Source of the DNA: Azadirachta indica
Taxonomy: Eukaryota > Streptophyta > Magnoliopsida > Sapindales > Meliaceae
Length of the DNA: 64,000 nt
NCBI GenBank assembly: GCA_022749755.1
Contig: JAGQDM010000070.1
Coordinates: 3,237,792 to 3,301,791, forward strand
Direction of reading: 5' to 3'
Position 1 is the first letter of the stretch; the number at the start of each line of letters is the position of its first letter. Below are positions 33,104 to 46,229 of this stretch, in pieces. The translations under genes were made by a program, and so were the position numbers. Below the pieces are notes generated by a model that saw only the letters and a list, made by a program, of their open reading frames with translations, was not told the DNA's origin and did not search any database.

Positions 33104-33924
33104 ATTAGGATCAAATTGTATCCCTTCGTAGCCGTACAGGCACCTTTTGATGCATACGGTTCACCAAAACTTGCGAAAAAAAAAAAAAAATGTGTAGCTC
33201 CTTTTCTTTTTTCCTAGCGCTATCGAAGGGGTTTTTCTTCCATTTTTCAAGAACGATGAGTTTGACCGGTTTTCCTATACCTATAAGATGCTAATCTAAA
33301 AAAAAAAGCAATTCACTAATCTTTTCATTGATGTATTTTTTCATCGAGATCCAATCCAAAAATCACGATGTCATTTTCTTGTTCCTGAATGGGTTTCTTC
33401 CATTTTTTTTTTTTTTATGCTCTAAGGATCTGCCCGATTTTGATTTGCACATATAGGACAAATGACCCCCAATACTACGTCTCTTTTTTGCTATGACTTT
33501 GCTCCTTTTTTTGAATTCATTTCTTTCATGTCTTCCGCTAAATATTCGACATATTCATCATACTTATTATTCCATTGATTAACAGTTATTCCATAACTCC
33601 TATTTCGAATCAATTTCTAAATGGAATCGTTTATGATATCTATGATCTAAGTAATATATATAGATATATTCCCAATTGGGTTTTTCTAAACGGAGCCTGG
33701 ATACCTCATTTTATTGGTCCAGCCAAGACAACCATAAAATTTGGTTATTACTAATATGTTTCTGGATACCTCCGCACAAAAAGGATCTAATTGCATTTCA
33801 TTGCACTTCACGCTACAAATTTTTGATAATTCAATCAATTTTTTTTTGGCGAAACCGAGGCTATCTCGATCGGGGGAGAGAATGGGGAAATCCCATATGA
33901 CCCAATAGATCTGACAAGTCGCAC
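33104..33924 (-). other. clpP intron 1 (group II, plastid-derived)
   Basis: 821 nt starting GTGCGACT after exon 1. Domain V lies at about 33121-33157 (minus strand GAACCGTATGCATC...TGTACGGC), close to exon 2, as expected. No intron ORF. Confidence 0.8.
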
Positions 33925-33995
33925 TATACGTCAACCCAAGATGCATTCTTTTCTCCGGGACTTCGAAAAGGTACTTTTGGAACACCAATAGGCAT
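33925..33995 (-). pseudogene. clpP: clpP exon 1 (plastid-derived)
   Basis: 71 nt, the usual length, reading [20 protein letters not shown] and VDV plus two bases of the next codon, then the intron border GTGCG. It is the N-terminus of plastid ClpP. The exon is intact, but the gene is broken in exon 2. Confidence 0.9.
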
Positions 33996-34381
33996 CAAAT
34001 GAAAGAAAAAAGAATTAAGTACTCTAGTTCACTTTGATGTGGAAGCGTAATAATGGGCTTTTTGTCTTAATAATATTGGCCTTTATCATATTTTATACAT
34101 AGATTGAATAAGGTCAGAATATGGATGCATCCGCCCATAGAAAAGAGAATCAACCCCCATTGCGTATTGGTACTTATCGAGTATAGAATAGATTTGCTTC
34201 TCTTTTTTCCTACGAACCGAACTCTTCCATTATTACTAAAAGATATTACTAAAAGAATAGAACTTTAATTCATCCTTTTTTCGAGATAATCCACTGAAAA
34301 AACGGAGGATATATAGCAGAGTTTTTTTTAATGCAATAAAGTTACATAGTGTCTATTTTTTGTTAATAAAGGGGTAGTCCC

Positions 34382-35921
<1,540 letters not shown>

Positions 35922-36180
35922 GAAATATGGATTGAAAAAAAGGATTCAAAGAGGCCTGTAGAGAGAAAAAAAAATTTATCCATCCAAAAATTTATTCATT
36001 ACTACTACATAAAGCACTACATTACATAAACAACCACATATGCCTTTCCTATCGCTTTAAAAGCATTATGCTAACTACATTAATTATTTAAAAAAATAAA
36101 GAAGTCAAAGGATAGGCCAACACAAGTAGACAGAAGATAAAGTCACTACTTTTATGAATTTCTTCTAGTGGTTTTCCCGG

Positions 36181-36429
36181 TCACCGAGGGTGACAGCCCG
36201 CACAATGAGTGCTTGCTGCTCCTCCTGCAGCACTTGCAGCCTCCTCTGCTTTTTTTTCCCTTATGTTCTCTCTGGCAGCGCCAATGCGTTCTTCTGCCTC
36301 TGCAGGATCTCTTGCTCTAACATTTCTCAAAAAGAGGTTTAGCGCTCTACGACGCTCTTGAATTTCATTTTGCAGTTGCCCCATTTCGGCAGCAATTGCT
36401 GAAAGCCTGTTTGTAACAGCCATAGCCAT
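36181..36429 (-). CDS. Unassigned small coiled-coil ORF
   Basis: 82 codons from ATG at 36429. Residues from about 8 to 45 (LSAIAAEMGQLQNEIQERRR...) show heptad spacing of hydrophobic residues typical of a coiled coil, followed by an Ala/Glu/Lys-rich helix (KKAEEAASAAGG) and a short CAGCHPR end. No family was recognised. It lies about 250 bp past the end of the plastid insert and its GC-rich coding-like composition differs from both neighbours, which suggests a scrap of a nuclear gene. It could also be chance. Confidence 0.3.
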   Translation of the reverse strand: MAMAVTNRLSAIAAEMGQLQNEIQERRRALNLFLRNVRARDPAEAEERIGAARENIREKKAEEAASAAGGAASTHCAGCHPR

Positions 36430-39400
36430 ACGTGCTATTACTCAATTTCTTTGATTTGAATTTGATGAAGACACTTATCGAGCCTCCATTTTAGAGTGGT
36501 AGAGGAATCTCGCCATGCGTCACGAATTAGATGGCAGGCACAATTCTTACTAGTTCTCCGCACTACTTTTCTGCAGTTGAAGACTATCATGCCTTTTTAA
36601 TGAAAAACTGGCTGGCTCTGGCTACCTTGCGGAGCAAACAAAATCTCCCCAAATCACACTGCCTGTATGAACAAACAAACTTTGCAAAACCAGCTTACGT
36701 AGAAAAGATTCCATGCCAATAGACTCGTGACATCCATGTACTGAGTCGTCAAATGAGCCACGTTAAGAAAGCCCAAGCTTATACGCATTGGCCCACAGGG
36801 TGTCCCAAGAGGGCCCGAATGAAAGACCCAAGCAACCATGAACCATCAAAGAAAGTCCTACAAATTCAGACTTGGGCCTGTCAAGCCTGCTTTCCTCGAT
36901 GGAAGCCCACAGAAGGGCCAAAACACAAGAAGCCTACCCCCATCATCAAAGCAAGCCCAAGCCCATGCAAGCAAGGACCTCATTGTCATGGAGCCCTTAC
37001 CTTGTCTATTTACGTAGGTGAAAAAAGTAGAGTAGGGTAGAAGATTGGGCTCTGCGTAGCAGATCGACTAGACTAGGAAAGAAGTACGCATTGCTTACTT
37101 ACTGTTTGAACGATCCTAGTTACTAGTAGCTAATAAAGTACCGAGTAGGGCGGTAAGGAGACGGGGGGAAGGGGCCTTTTGCGATTCATCAAGCTGTTCA
37201 TATTCATAAGACCTATGAGACCGCGTTTTAACGGTTTATCCTTAAGAGATGAGGGCTACTTATTGGTGAGAACTTTGAAGGAAAGAATCTTAGTCCTAGG
37301 CCACAACAGCACCTCTTTCTCCCGAATCTCTTTCCTCAGCTTTCGAGCCCCTTTCTACACAATCTCTTGCTTGCTCGTCTTTTCCAGCCAGCTTGGTTTG
37401 CCTACTTAAATAAGTTACCAGAAGGGCTGCTTAAGGAAGAGGCCAAAAGGAAGGCTTCTTCACAAGGCACCGTGACCCAAACTTTGAAAACTTTGAAATT
37501 GATGTGGCTGAGATTTGCCTGAAATTTGCCTGAAACAACCTATGGTCCGCAATCCTTTTTATCTTAGGCCAAGGGATGTTGAGGCTCAGGTATCACAGGC
37601 CGTAATCTAAAAAGTGATTACCCTCAACCCTTTTACCGTTCAAGAAGCAGAGTGAGCAGAGAAGTGATTGCTAATCCACGCGGAAAGGCTTGTTATTACG
37701 AATCATGTGCAAATGCAATCAGGCATTCCATAAGAGCCCATTCTCTGATAAAGAACCTTGCTTGCCTTACTAGCTCTCTTGTTATGAGCATGTCCCACTA
37801 GTGGATTCAGTCCCTTCCTTATAGCCTTGCTGTCCAATCTTTTCTACAATCCTTTCTTTCTTCTGGGCATCAATCCCATGTGAGCAAAAAGGCATTTGCT
37901 TTGTCCAATTCCTCCTAACGCCCTACTCTATTCCTCAACAAGTCCCACAGGGCATTCTTCCACTGGCCATTTGAAAGATGAATCTCTACTTTTTTTTCAT
38001 AAAATAAGTAAGTGCCCTAGCCCATCCTCCCGTGCTTTTATTTCGGATGCTCATTCTCGGTCAGATTAACATCTCCTCTCCAGCAGCGACACCCTAGCCT
38101 TCTCATAGAAGAAGACGTTTTTTAATAGATGTAAGCCCCACTGGTTTAGAAGGACATTTGTCCCCAGACGGGGGATCTTACTATACCACAAAAGAGGAAA
38201 ATCGCAGAACTCTTAACGAACAAAGAGTAGTCGCTCCTTTCCTGCGACGGGATAAAGAAGCTACTCCACGGAACACAAGCTGAATGTAAGTCAAAAGTCA
38301 AAGTGTCGGTGTCTGGAAAGAGCAAAGATTCTTGTTCTCTTAAGCGAGTGAAGGTGCGAAGCATAGAACGGTATAAGAATAACCAAGGACTCTCTTTCTC
38401 AAAGGCATGTTAGTCAAGATAGACACAGAGCGATTTCTAACATCATCGTCAATAAGCCTTGCATGAAAGTAGAACTGTTCTCCCTAGCCTAGAATGATAA
38501 TATAAAAGAGACAGGGTGAATGGATCAATCGAAAAGCAACGATATTTTGTAAGCAAGCTAGGTCGATTACCGGAAGTGAAGGTGCGAAGCGCCGCAATCC
38601 ATTGAAGAAGAAAGGTGATTTATCAATGAATAAGCATAAGAAAGGAGAAAGCCGAAAGAATAAGTTCAGTTCAGGAAATACGGAGTATCGAACGGGTGTT
38701 ATGGAATATCTCACTTCAGGTGGGCAAGGTAAGTCAAGTTCAGTTTAGCGAAGTTAACCAATAGTACTCAATCTATCTAGTAGTGAATCGGAAACCCTTC
38801 CTCTCTCAAGTCAAGGGTACGAAGTAGAAAAAGGCAACGGTACGGTCCACCAAAGATCAATTAGCTAGGCTGTTCCCAAAGGAAATAGTTCTCTGTTCGC
38901 GATTCTTAGAAGCTGTTCCCCACTACTGGAAGCAAATCCGTAATTCAAGTAGTTTCCTCGTCGGTAAGCTCTACTCGGGCAAGCAAGTAGGCGTCTCCTA
39001 AAAGTTCAGCTTTGCAAGTCTTAAAACTTAAAACTCCCATTCACTCATAGATAGAAATTCACTCAACGAAAGGAAGTAAGACTATGGGTTTCTTATTGCC
39101 CACTGGAACTTGACTCACTTTTCTCAGATTTGGTTTCTGCCCCGGCGGGAAACGAAGCAACCTTTATCCGTGGGTCAGATCCATTCCTAGGCATTTCTAA
39201 TGACGGATTAGTTCAGTGTGCGAGTGAGCTAGAACGAACCGGAAAGGAATATAGGAAAGCTTGCTTAGGAGTTAACGGACGAGAGGTCAAAGAAATGTGA
39301 ATAAGGAATTCGATCTCAGGGTGGCTTAGGAAAGATCCTTGCCGAATCGAAGCGAAGGGATAATGTAATTATGCTCAGTCGAACCGATAATGGAGTGAAA

Positions 39401-40601
39401 GGGAGTACGCACCCTCTAAGTAGGAGAATTGAAAGAATAGGACGCAGTATGAAATACTGGCCCTGTCCCTGGTGCAGGTGAATGGTGCAGGTGAATGAAA
39501 TTTCGTTATCTAACGATAGGGTTGCAGCGCATAAACTCATTTGAGAAGGACTCATGTATGAAAGAGGGAGGCAATTCACACTCACCTAAACTAGCATAGA
39601 ATCCATAAATGAAGTTCAAAAGTCGAAATTCCAATTCCCATAGGTAGAACCATTCAAGCCAGCAGATCCACCGGCGGATCCTTTTCTAGTTGTTTCTTCC
39701 ATTGAGCATGCATGGGTTTCATCTTTCTTTTAGCTATCTCTGAGGAATGCCAGTACTGGAATGTAAGACAATAATGTAGGTGGTGATCGCCGCGCGTCCT
39801 TCCGATGCTCCGTGACAACGGCGGTGTCCCGAAACAAAGCAAAGGGGCCACCCAGAAAAAAAACGCTAGGGCAGGGCCGTCTCCCGGCGGGGACGCCGGG
39901 ATATGGGCCGTTTTCCCGCGGCAAGTCGTCACCGAAAAGAGGGGCCGGTCGTCGTGCCGGGGTATCCTGATCCGGATGCCACGAAAATTTAGGGAAGCCT
40001 TTTTCTTAAAAGACCGGTGAGAAACCTATCTACAGGACGACTTTCGGGGGAACATCTTTCTGTTTCATATTGAGTCTTCAGAGGTGCGGCCACTTGGTGT
40101 CGGATCAGCTCGACAGGTCACTCAATAGTCTTTCGCGGAGTACCCCTGTTTTAGTGAACCCTGGGAGTTGTCGGCGGCTCGACGATCTGTATTCCAAAGG
40201 TTTACCGAGGTGAAGCTTTTGGCAGGTATTCTGTTATTTGTAGGTTTATCTATTTTAGGCTCTTCCGAGGGCCCTTGTTTGAGGTGAGGTTCTATAGTTT
40301 GATGGTTATCTCTGTCTTTCCTTCCTTCCGTTCAGGGGCACTCTAAAGGCTTTGCAACCTTCAGAGCTGGTTGACAGCGGTCTAGTCAGTCCCTCTCGCT
40401 CTTCTCTTTGATAGACATTTTTTGGTTCTCGGTCTCATCCGACGAACAACTTTAGGTCCTTATTTTGTTTTGTGTCTTATCCTTCCTTGCGGATTCCCGG
40501 TTTCTGAAGGAGTAGCGGCCTGTTAGCTTGAGAGTGAGTATGGGGCCTACTGAACTTCAAAAATAGCGACCTTAAATAAGTGATTTATTGGGGACTTCGG
40601 T

Positions 40602-41234
40602 ATGCTCCGCGCTGATATTTCGTCCTACAATCGCAGTTTCAATAAGTGGGCGGTCTATGCTATGAGTGAAAGCGAAAGAAAGAGCGCTTTTGCTAGTGCT
40701 CATCTGGTCGTCCTCAAAAAGGGCCAAACCATGGCCAATTTTTGGGGTTTCAAAACTTCCCACTTTCACTCATACGATCTTTTTTGTGTTTTGCGCAATG
40801 CGAAAGAAATTCGGCTTTATCAGCCAGCTCGGAATAACGTTGGAAGGTGCCCCTCTCAATTTGGAGAGTATTCTATTCTACCTATTCCGAAAAAGGAATC
40901 CCCGATGAGAGCCAATTGGCGAAATAATCTGGAGAATTCCAAAAAAAAAAAAAAAAAAAACCTAGAAGTTTGTAGCCAGTTTCCTACTGTTGCATTCCTT
41001 CCCGTTTTCGGGAGTGCTTCGAAAGCCCCCTTCTCCCACAGTACTTATTACAAGACTTTGGTAGAATGTGGGCTAATGCTCGCCGAATATCTTTTCTCAT
41101 TTTTTCTTTTTTTTTTTTTCGCTTTCCTTTTTCTTAATTTAAAAAATAGGCGAGGTCCCTGTAGTTTTTCAGCCGTAGTTTGCAGGCTGCCGGATAAAGA
41201 CAACTCTGCAATCCCCTTATCAAGCAAGGCCTGA
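40602..41234 (+). CDS. Unassigned 210-codon ORF, probably not a gene
   Basis: The longest open frame outside the plastid insert. It starts MLRADISSYNRSFNKWAVYA and ends with a hydrophobic run (FSFFLFFFFAFLFLNL) plus polar tail. Residues around 113-119 come from a roughly 20-base A run and residues around 168-180 from T-rich DNA, so two homopolymers link three otherwise unrelated segments. An antisense frame of 65 codons (40572-40769) and one of 99 codons (41048-41347) overlap it. No family was recognised. Confidence 0.2.
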   Translation: MLRADISSYNRSFNKWAVYAMSESERKSAFASAHLVVLKKGQTMANFWGFKTSHFHSYDLFCVLRNAKEIRLYQPARNNVGRCPSQFGEYSILPIPKKESPMRANWRNNLENSKKKKKKNLEVCSQFPTVAFLPVFGSASKAPFSHSTYYKTLVECGLMLAEYLFSFFLFFFFAFLFLNLKNRRGPCSFSAVVCRLPDKDNSAIPLSSKA

Positions 41235-44200
41235 TTCTCTTCCAATCCGATTCCAGCATCCGGATAGATATGTGTGTGGAACAGAGCTCCTATAGACATA
41301 TATAGACATAAAGGTTCTGGCTGGTCGGGCGGATAATGAGTCGCCAATCCACATTGGATCGATTGCTACTCTCGGAAAATTGAAAAAGGGTGCTGCTTCG
41401 ATGACAAGTACACAGGGATTACATGACTTTGATAGGTGCCGAGAATAAGGAACCACTTTCTATCAGATTAAGAAAGAGCATCCGAGAATTCATTACTCGT
41501 TGCAGCTACTCGCCGTACAGCCGTAGCGTTAACTGGATTCCTATCTCCACTTTTAGGGAAGGTTGTATTGAAGACACCACACTTATTCTTAAGAAAAGAG
41601 CATATGACTTCCTTTCCTTGTTGGAGAAGCCAATTGTCTTTTTTAGACTACCCCCTTAACGCACCAATGAATGGCTAAGAAGGGTACGTACCATAAGGTC
41701 TATTTCTCTTGGGAAAGAAGGACTAAAAGCCAACCCTGCTTTAGGAAAAGATGGAAGAGAAGAGGCTACGGGAACTGGTGAAGAAAGCTCCAAGCCGGTA
41801 TATAGCTTAGCTCGTCCCATATTAACAGTAGACAAAACAGGCATTTCCAGAGGTCTTTGAAAACATGTTCTTATTTCTTTGTATGCGCAGATTAAGGCCC
41901 ACGTAGAGTAGTTGTATGATCGCACGGCGTCCCTCAAACGGTAGAAGCTTTGTTACTCACTTTTTATGTAAGGGGAGAACTATAGAGGGGAGGAAAGAGA
42001 ATAGTTGTTCGTTTTCTGCACCCGGGTCTGTATATATTCAGGATTTTCTTAACCAAGAGCTAGCTTATGGATCAGATATCGATATCGGAAGATCAGGCCC
42101 ATCACTTCTTCTTGACTTCGATGATTTGCCTGCAGGAGGATCATCGAAGGTTGGAGAAAGAGATAGAAAGCTGACTAGAGTAGGGGGTAGAGGGGCTGTG
42201 TATATCTATTCTAATTGGGGGGATAGCTCGACTCGACAAATGGGAGAGAGATCAAATCGCGCGGTAGAGGGGGCCCCCCCATCATCTAGATTCAAAGTCA
42301 AGGTGTTGTTCGGATATTGATCGTAGCAAGCGTCACTTCCTTCATTGGATGGGTTCAGGCTTACTTGTCTCGCTCTCATATTGGAAGGCTAGGTTTGGAA
42401 CCTTCTAGGAACTAAATAGCTAGAAAGATCTCTTCTGAAGTTTCAACTAAGTGGGCCCTAAACCAAAGCTTTGATCGCTGTGCTTCCCCCTTATTGTTAG
42501 TCCTCTTACGATACACCACTTCGAATGGTTTCGAATGGTTACTTCCTTAACATAGGCCGATTCACATCGTTTTTATAGGCAAACTCTGCAGTTGGAAGAA
42601 TTTATTCCCACTTGTTCGGTCTCCCTTGCACTAAGCTCCTCAGCAAGTCTTCCAGTAAACCGACGCCTGGAGTCTGGCCGTCCTGAGTGATAAGCACTGC
42701 TAAACCTCAGTTCAGTGCCTAATTTCTTCCGTAGCACCCTCTATTAGAGGGCAGACTGGTGTCTTGATCGGGCTCCATGCTCCCCTTTCGTCATAAGGCG
42801 TGGTTTCTCACCACCTAATGATGATCAAATCACGATCATGGGGTAGCCCGGTTCTAATTCCATATGCAGATTCTAATTTCAAGAAAGACCCCCCCGAAGC
42901 TTATTTAGTTTCAGATGATGCAGAGCCAATTCGAATTCCGGATCCAATCCCATCTCCTGAGCTATACCTATAACTTCTGAAAATGTAGAATTTGCCCTTT
43001 CTTTCTTTAATAAGGCGAGATGGAGACCCTGATTTGGACCCTAGTGATGATGATCGAGCTTATGATTGTAAAGAACGCGGAGCCATAGTCAAACGATCCA
43101 AACCAGGTTGAGAGCGTCGAAGCTTATCCACCTGAAGTGAAGCACTCACTTCTACTCCTGTCCTGCTGTGGAAGCAGTGGCCGGAAGCTTCACTGTGCTG
43201 TGGAGGCAGGCGGTCTGATGGAGCTGATTAGATCCACAACCGAGATAGAGCCATCCCTGGAACCCAGGTTTGAATCCTGAGACTGGCCCACAAGAATCCA
43301 TCTCAGGATTAGAACCTGCAATACAAAGACTAACCATGGAGGTTACTGAAGCTGCTGAATCGACCTCTGAGAAGGAAGAAGAACAAGAGCTACTGCGGTT
43401 GAGGAACAAGCCGTCGTGGCTGCACCTGTCAAGTTACACGATCTTTCTGTTTGCCTGCGATTTGCCTTAGGCTTGATTCCCGAGCGCTCTTTTTTAAATG
43501 CTCTGGTGGAGCTGGAGAAGCAAGACTAGCCCTTATTAGTAATTAGTAAAGCTTCGGCCTTCTAATCGACATCTTTTGATCGTTTTACTGTCATAATGGG
43601 GAAGATCCACTACACTGGCCCGAGAAGGAGTGTAAACGGTCACTCTATCACTATAAGGTATCAATGGACACTATTTTCATTTATCAAAAAAAAAAAAAGT
43701 AGGGACCTAAGCACGAAGCTATTACACAATCAAAGCCTTTTTTATCTTTTGCGAACAGACGCACAAGATAACCTTTGATACACGCCACTAGCTGTTTAAC
43801 CACTTTACCGAGAACAGTCAAATCACACAACACAATTCATTGGCTTCTCCTCGTTGGAAGTCAAAAAACCCCACATGCTCTTTCCCATATCACCTATACG
43901 AATCCGAAGCTAACCCCTGCACCTGATTCATCCCCTTTTTTAATGGGTTTGCCTGCGAGTCTTTCTTTGAATTTATGATGGAGAGACGGGGAAGATAGTG
44001 AAACTTTTTTTTCCGGGCTGGCTCATTTGAAAAATCTGGGAAGCGACGACGAAGAAGCGATTGATATTCCTAGAAAGCCGAAGCCAGTAAAAAAAAAAAC
44101 CAATTCGCGCATTAGCTTAGTTCCCATCTCATAGAAAAATAATGGTGCGGGGTTCCTAAACAATAAAGGTAGAACAGAAGAGAGGAATCAATCACAGTTT

Positions 44201-44505
44201 GACGTGCCGAGGAAGATGAAAAGAATAGATGTGGTATACCGAAAAGGTAGAGGAGGCCTGTTGCCGAGACCCCGTCCTCTTGCAGAGGAGGCAAAGCACC
44301 GTAATTCAAATTCAGATCAAGTGCCAGAAGAAATGGTCGACTCTGAATCCGGATTGGTTTGAATCGAGAATGAAAGATTTTCTCTCCTCTCCCGGCGGCT
44401 TTTTACTCATGGCTATAGCCAGTTGCTAAGATGATTCCCATTCAAGCATTCTCATTCAACGGCCTATCAATGCTGCTTCTTCTTCATTCCTTTCTTTCTT
44501 TTTTC

Positions 44506-44534
44506 TTTTTTTTTTAAAAAAAAAAAAAAAAAAA
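44506..44534. repeat. T10/A19 homopolymer junction
   Basis: Ten T followed directly by nineteen A, a perfect 20-bp AT palindrome at its core. It can form a hairpin and is a place where read length or polymerase slippage makes the exact count uncertain. Confidence 0.85.
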
Positions 44535-46157
44535 GGAAGTAAACGAAGTCTTTCCTTCCGAAAGAAACTTATGAAGTCACGTCTTTCAGTACTGGGACTG
44601 AAGTCAAGTACTTTCGAGTTGCTCTTTGCCTAAAGCCCTCCTTCCGACTTAGAAATACCAACTATAAATAGCTTTAGCATCTCTTGATAAGGAAACGTCT
44701 TTCTAGAGCTAAGGGGAAGGTTTGGAACCCTAGTAGCAGAATGGAATCAGTTTACCGGGCTTACTTTCATGCCAACACGAGTAGTTTAACTTATCACTAC
44801 CTCGTAAGGGCGTTGAGAATTGTTTTTTTGCTTTTATGGAACAATTGTTATAAAGTATGAAAATACCCTTTGCATAGTTTACGAATTCTGCTTAGTAGGG
44901 ACCTAAACACAGGAATGGTTTTTCTCAGAGTCAGGCCACGCCTTATGACGAAAGGGGGAGAAAGGACGGGTCACCTGCCGATCTGTGATCAAACAAAACT
45001 ATACCTGAAGAATGGGATACAGATTGACCGGCACAAAAGCCATCTCTATCAATCTACGCTCATTGATGAGACGGCGACATAGAGAGAAGAAAGTATACCG
45101 TTTGTCACCCCCCTTGTCACAACAAAGTAAAGAATAGATACAAACTTTGGAATTAGGTGGGATCGAGGATGGAATCGAATAGCGAATGCACTTGCGGTTA
45201 AGACAGGTCCTGCATCTCCTACCTAATGCAATTGACCGACCCGGCATCTCTTTCGTTCAATAATGCCTTTGCTTCAAGACGCTATTTACCAATAAGAATA
45301 GGAGCGTAGCCACTACCTTTTTGAATTGAAGAAGCCGAAGGGGTGAACGAACGCTGCGGTAAGGAGCCGTAAGAAAGATGAGCGGAGCATTCCTTTCCTT
45401 CCGCCGGCCTTTCGTCTCGTAGGGGAGTAGATAGACGTCCAATCCTGCAGCAGCTAGTTGCTCGGCCTTAGTCTTGGGCTGATCTCACACTTCAATCAAC
45501 CCCTTCGTACTTCGATCCAATCAATCGATCGATCTTCAGGCGGCTATATTTTGTTTGGGCCGGTAACTCAAAATCAAAAAAAAAAAAAAGAAAGTCCTCG
45601 CTTTCTCTTGAACAAGGAAAGGGCAGCATAGCATTAGCTTCAATTGAACAAGCTCAACCTTGATGAAAAAGAAAGGTGGTAGGCCGAAGAACCGTTGAAC
45701 GCTTCCACTTGGCCACTGAAGAAGGCGAAGGCTGGGCGAGAGACTAGGCCAACTTACTGCTTACTGCCATGCCATGGTTTCACTTTAGGCTCCATAGACG
45801 GAAGTATTAGGGAGGGGAGGACACCACTCAGCACGTGGGGTTCAATGCCTAACAAAAACGGCCAAAAACATCAAAAAAAGAAAAAAAAAGATGTATGGCG
45901 GAGGGAAGGAGAGAAAGAACGCATGCATGGAGATATTCTGATTCTGTCTGTCGGAGGTTCGAGAATCTATGTTAGGACATCTAAGACTAAGGAAGAATTC
46001 GAGGAAGTCCATTACTGAGAGTGAGAGAAGTGGTGATCTCGTCTTGCTTGCTGGGAGAAAGGAAGCTTCCGGACCACCACCCACCACCTTTTCCAGCCAG
46101 ATAGCGAGCGATCACTCAGCAATGAACACTAACTTCAAGCGGCCGGGAATGAGTACC

Positions 46158-46229
46158 TATCCCTTACGGGAATCGAACCCGTGTCTTCGACATGAAAAGA
46201 CGATGTCCTAACCACTGGACGAAAGGGAC
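46158..46229 (-). tRNA. trnE-UUC: tRNA-Glu(UUC), native mitochondrial type
   Basis: 72 nt on the minus strand: acceptor GTCCCTT/AAGGGAT with discriminator A, D-arm with CCAGTGGTTAGG, anticodon loop TTTTCAT (anticodon TTC) on a stem TCGTC/GTCGA, and T-arm ACGGG-TTCGATT-CCCGT with perfect pairing. The sequence is the standard plant mitochondrial tRNA-Glu. No tRNA neighbour is nearby. CCA is not encoded. Confidence 0.93.

Larger units (their letters stand above)
35922..46157. other. Intergenic with unassigned ORFs
   Basis: About 10 kb without a recognised gene. Frames worth noting are listed separately (36181-36429 and 40602-41234). Others, such as 41916-42320 (134 codons) and 45695-46018 (107 codons), have no motif and low-complexity parts. 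Short tandem repeats: 39468-39493 (GGTGCAGGTGAAT twice) and 42525-42540 (TTCGAATGG). Long A or T runs: about 40939-40958 and a T10/A19 junction at 44506-44534. Confidence 0.5.

Noticed and set aside
40602..41234. 210-codon ORF as a novel gene
   Set aside because: It is held open by an A run and T-rich DNA; antisense frames overlap it and no motif was recognised. Kept only as a low-confidence entry.
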